The notes beneath the pieces were generated by a model that had not been told where the DNA came from, did not search any database, and saw only the letters and a list, made by a program, of their open reading frames with translations. The translations under genes were made by a program, and so were the position numbers. From UBA1952 sp965200035 (lineage in GTDB: Bacteria > Bacteroidota > Bacteroidia > Chitinophagales > Chitinophagaceae), in NCBI GenBank assembly GCA_965200035.1, contig OZ241334.1, positions 1,240,001 through 1,304,000 on the forward strand: a DNA stretch of 64,000 bases. Reading direction: 5' to 3'. Numbering within the stretch: position 1 is the stretch's first letter; every line of letters begins with the position of its first letter. Positions 61,051 through 64,000 of the stretch are shown piece after piece.

Positions 61051-62568
61051 CTATTTTCGGGTTACCCGGTACAGGTTATTGAAATAGTCTTCCTTATTCA
61101 CTTTCTCAAAATGCCACGACGGGAAGTTTTGCCCGAAATAATCAAACTTCGCCATGGTGATGAGGTACCAGTGATCGTGGCCGGCAGTAAGGCGATTGAC
61201 CTGTTCCGGCTTATTTTCCAGATGATAGGGAATATGCAGGTAATCCATTACTTCGGTAGCATCCCGCTTATTGATGGAGATGCTGAACAGCAGGAAGTCT
61301 TTTTCTTTTGACCGTTCTTTGATGAGATCAATCAGCGTGAATGGCTCGAAGTTGTAGGCGAAGTAGGTATAGTAGAGATTGGTGGCGAAAATGCCATTCT
61401 TGTTGCAATAGTCTGCTACCTTATTGCGCCGGTGTATCTGTGTAGGAAAGGTGATGAAGCAAGATGCGCAAATAACGATGACGGCCAGCCTGCTATAGCT
61501 TTTCTTTAACCGCTCAACGAACCAGCAGATGCTGATGCCCAGGGCAAAAATGAATAGTCCGATGCCCGGCACGAAGATGCGCACAAATACATCATCTCTC
61601 CGAAGAAAAGCCACGAGATAAGCACCCGTATAAAGCACTCCGCAAAAAGCAAAAAAGACAAGCTGAGGATGGTTCCTGGCCGCCTTATTTTTCAGATAAA
61701 GGTAAATACCAGCCATCCCGCCCATTGCCGCGAGATAACGCACGGAGATAAAGAAATAAGTATTAGCACCAAATATCCGGTAGAAAAAATCCAGCTTATA
61801 GCCACCATCGACCAGGCCTACCTGCGGATTAAAAAACAGGGTTTTGATCATGGGCAGGTACAGCGCTATACCTAATACCATACCGGCTGTAATGGCGCTC
61901 CACATCCAAAGAACAAACCTGATCTTTCGCGCTTTAGGCCAGGTATGGCTTAGCAGAACAGGCACCAGCATGGCGGGATACATGGCTGCGATCAGGAAGA
62001 TATTGCCCGGATGCACATAGAGCAGCACGATCAGGAAGACGGTAACTCCCAACACATTCCGCCATCCGCCATACAGGTAATAGCGATACACATACCTCAT
62101 CCATACCAGCACAACCAGCATCCCCAATCCGTACCCGCGGAGCTGCATGGTAAAGTTGTAAAACGGCAAGGTGGTGAGCAGCAGCGCCAGGTTGATGAGC
62201 GCCAGCCGCAGGCCGCCTACTTCCAGGCTCAGCCGCCAAAGCACCCAGACGGTGGTACAGGTAATCAGCAGCAGAAAAAGACGCAGCCGTACCGGATGAT
62301 AGACCAATGCCAGAAAATCCTGCTGATGGATCAGCTTCAGATACAGATTGCACAGGAGATTAAAGCCAATGTGATTATTTACGTCTTCATAATCCGTCAT
62401 GGTAGTGCGGAAGGGCACGAGCTGATAATACCTGAGCGAGATCAGCTCATCATGCCAGAACCAGCGGAACAGATTGTTGTAATTGATACAGATACATGCG
62501 GCCAGCGCAGCGGCCAGCAAAAGATAAGCCTGCTGCCGGTATTTTTGCTGAAGTGGTGCCGCATCCAT
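61051..62568 (-). CDS. Polytopic membrane protein, paralogue of the GT-C-like neighbour
   Basis: The 505-residue product shares the same plan with the downstream gene: FWHDELISLRYYQLVPFRTT in the first loop, DVNNHIGFNLLCNLYLKL, VWVLWRLSLEVGGLRLALIN and a C-terminal soluble part. ATG 62568 was chosen because earlier in-frame codons are not membrane-like and have no counterpart in the paralogue. Zero nucleotides separate its stop from the next start codon. Together they look like a tandem duplication making one operon. Confidence 0.78.
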   Translation of the reverse strand: MDAAPLQQKYRQQAYLLLAAALAACICINYNNLFRWFWHDELISLRYYQLVPFRTTMTDYEDVNNHIGFNLLCNLYLKLIHQQDFLALVYHPVRLRLFLLLITCTTVWVLWRLSLEVGGLRLALINLALLLTTLPFYNFTMQLRGYGLGMLVVLVWMRYVYRYYLYGGWRNVLGVTVFLIVLLYVHPGNIFLIAAMYPAMLVPVLLSHTWPKARKIRFVLWMWSAITAGMVLGIALYLPMIKTLFFNPQVGLVDGGYKLDFFYRIFGANTYFFISVRYLAAMGGMAGIYLYLKNKAARNHPQLVFFAFCGVLYTGAYLVAFLRRDDVFVRIFVPGIGLFIFALGISICWFVERLKKSYSRLAVIVICASCFITFPTQIHRRNKVADYCNKNGIFATNLYYTYFAYNFEPFTLIDLIKERSKEKDFLLFSISINKRDATEVMDYLHIPYHLENKPEQVNRLTAGHDHWYLITMAKFDYFGQNFPSWHFEKVNKEDYFNNLYRVTRK

Positions 62569-62740
62569 GAATATGAGGTGTTGGGGTGGGCGAAAGTAAA
62601 AAATTAACGGCGTGTCTGCAGTGTTCTTCCGGTCAGCTGGCTTCACCACTACCCTATTTTTCTGACAATTTGTCTAAACAAGGCCTTATGGAATAAGAAT
62701 TGTTGCTTCAAAAGAAACCGGAAACTCAACTTTAAATTAT

Positions 62741-64000
62741 ATGCAGGAACAAGGAACCATCTCGATACACACCGAGAATATCTTCCCGATCATTAAGAAA
62801 TTTCTTTACTCAGACAATGAGATTTTCCTCCGCGAGCTGGTATCCAACGCGGTAGATGCCACGCAGAAGATCAAGCGCCTGTCTTCCCTGAACCAATACA
62901 ATGGAGAATTGGGCAAGCTGCAGGTAGAGGTGAAACTGGACGAAGCTGCCAAAACCATCACCATCTCTGACAATGGACTCGGCATGACTGCCGAGGAAAT
63001 TAAGAAGTACATCAACCAGATCGCCTTTTCGGGCGCTACGGAGTTCATGGAAAAATTCAAGGAAGCCAAGGATGCTGCCGAGATCATCGGTCGCTTCGGC
63101 CTGGGCTTCTATTCTGCCTTTATGGTGGCCGATCAGGTAGAGATACAGACGCTTTCTTACCAGGATGGTGCTGAGCCTGCCCGCTGGATCTGCGATGGCA
63201 GCACGCAGTTTGAAATCACGGATGGCAATCGTACCGAAAGAGGCACAGATGTGATTCTGCACATAAATACTGAGTCAGAAGAATTTCTGGATGAGAACCG
63301 CCTGCAGCAGATTCTGGACAAGTATGCCAAGTTTCTGCCGGTGCCGATCAAATTTGGCACCAAGACTGAGCGCGAGCCGGATGGCGAGGATGAGGAAGGC
63401 AAGCCGAAGTTTAAAGAGGTAGCGGTAGATAATATCATCAACAACACCACGCCGATCTGGACCAAATCGCCTTCTGAGCTGAAGGATGAAGATTATCTGG
63501 ACTTTTACCGCGAGCTGTATCCGTTCTCCGAAGAGCCGCTTTTCTGGATTCACCTGAATGTGGATTATCCGTTCAACCTGACCGGTGTACTCTACTTCCC
63601 GAAGCTGAAGCAGGACTTTGAGCTGCAGCGCAATAAGATCAAGCTTTATTCCCGCCAGGTGTTCATTACTGATGAGGTAAAAGATATTGTACCGGAATTT
63701 CTGATGCTGCTGCATGGCGTGATCGACTCGCCGGATATTCCATTAAATGTGAGCCGTTCTTTCCTGCAGGCCGATAGCAATGTAAAGAAGATCAATAGCT
63801 ACATTACCAAGAAAGTGGCGGATAAACTGGGCGATCTGTTTAAGAATGACCGTAAGGGATACGAGGAGAAATGGAATGATATTGGCCTGTTTGTCAAATA
63901 CGGCGCGCTTTCCGAGCCTAAGTTCAATGAGAAGGCGAAGGATTTCGTATTGCTGAAGAATACGAAGAATGAATTGTTTACGCTCGAAGAATACAAGGAA
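62741..64000 (+). CDS. htpG: Molecular chaperone HtpG (Hsp90), 5' part
   Basis: The first 420 codons are present and the frame runs off the right edge. It has the Hsp90 N-terminal ATPase: FLRELVSNAVDATQKIK (about 29-45), ISDNGLGMTAEEI, IGRFGLGFYSAFMVADQVE (span) and GTDVILHI, then the middle domain with LNVSRSFLQADSNVKKI (about 330-346). It is a cytoplasmic ATP-dependent chaperone. The 172-nt gap upstream shows no clear -7 box. Confidence 0.97.
   Translation, partial: MQEQGTISIHTENIFPIIKKFLYSDNEIFLRELVSNAVDATQKIKRLSSLNQYNGELGKLQVEVKLDEAAKTITISDNGLGMTAEEIKKYINQIAFSGATEFMEKFKEAKDAAEIIGRFGLGFYSAFMVADQVEIQTLSYQDGAEPARWICDGSTQFEITDGNRTERGTDVILHINTESEEFLDENRLQQILDKYAKFLPVPIKFGTKTEREPDGEDEEGKPKFKEVAVDNIINNTTPIWTKSPSELKDEDYLDFYRELYPFSEEPLFWIHLNVDYPFNLTGVLYFPKLKQDFELQRNKIKLYSRQVFITDEVKDIVPEFLMLLHGVIDSPDIPLNVSRSFLQADSNVKKINSYITKKVADKLGDLFKNDRKGYEEKWNDIGLFVKYGALSEPKFNEKAKDFVLLKNTKNELFTLEEYKE

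Noticed and set aside
62011..62607. 198-codon frame, Gln-rich, on the plus strand
   Set aside because: Antisense to a membrane protein gene; Gln-richness reflects the complement of Leu codons.
1..64000. tRNA or rRNA genes
   Set aside because: No T-loop, acceptor-stem pattern or rRNA core sequence was found on reading through the window; a covariance-model search would settle it.

Overview
The window reads as chromosomal DNA of a member of the Bacteroidota, most likely of the Chitinophagaceae type. The evidence is: two secreted proteins with type IX secretion (T9SS) C-terminal signals, one type A and one type B; a recurring Bacteroidota -7 promoter box TAnnTTTG upstream of many genes; almost no Shine-Dalgarno sequences; several TTG or GTG starts; and a lineage-typical gene set (bacterial GGGP synthase, rpmH-rnpA-yidD, a membrane MutS-like ATPase, TolC/RND operon, GH18 lipoprotein). 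Base composition looks close to balanced throughout and no large foreign island is visible. No tRNA, rRNA, CRISPR array, phage or classical insertion sequence was found.

Layout. 1-9,994: tail of an unidentified gene, uvsE DNA repair endonuclease, a giant T9SS adhesin-like protein, a glycosyltransferase, a repeat-rich intergenic region, a polysaccharide deacetylase, a DUF3298 lipoprotein and a DinB/YfiT protein. 10,046-19,860: LTA-synthase-like sulfatase, TatA, a membrane-anchored J-protein, a PKD-rich T9SS type B protein, universal stress protein, enoyl-CoA hydratase, SRPBCC, DinB and luciferase-like proteins. 20,157-25,124: an ECF42-type sigma factor with its DGPF (YCII) partner and two AhpD-like proteins, followed by small stress and redox genes. 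25,260-31,846: a TetR-TolC-MFP-RND efflux operon with a clear palindromic operator. 31,997-37,409: mscL, GGGP synthase, rpmH-rnpA-yidD, the MutS-like ATPase and ahcY. 37,693-45,226: ppk1-ppx, phosphosulfolactate synthase, aroE, DAHP synthase/chorismate mutase and truB. 45,467-48,116: a stress locus (Hsp20, ECF sigma, small membrane proteins), a RelE-type toxin-antitoxin pair and a DUF2795 protein. 48,297-64,000: LolD-like ATPase, DUF885 lipoprotein, B12-type radical SAM protein, GIY-YIG nuclease, adk, obgE, a 1-kb non-coding region full of repeats, an XRE regulator, GH18 lipoprotein, two tandem GT-C-like membrane proteins and the first 420 codons of htpG.

The least explained material is non-coding. 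There are two unrelated tandem arrays that both have a period of exactly 21 bp (37,547-37,684 and 55,477-55,707), a row of TACGG boxes spaced 10-12 bp upstream of an XRE regulator (56,317-56,375), a set of REP-like palindromes of the GTCATGCTGA type, and a GIY-YIG nuclease gene bracketed by inverted REP-like palindromes (53,150-53,537). Further points are a perfect hairpin that covers the TTG start of aroE, an intrinsic terminator placed just before the ECF42 sigma gene, and several genes whose -7 box lies only 5-8 nt before the start codon, which suggests leaderless mRNAs.
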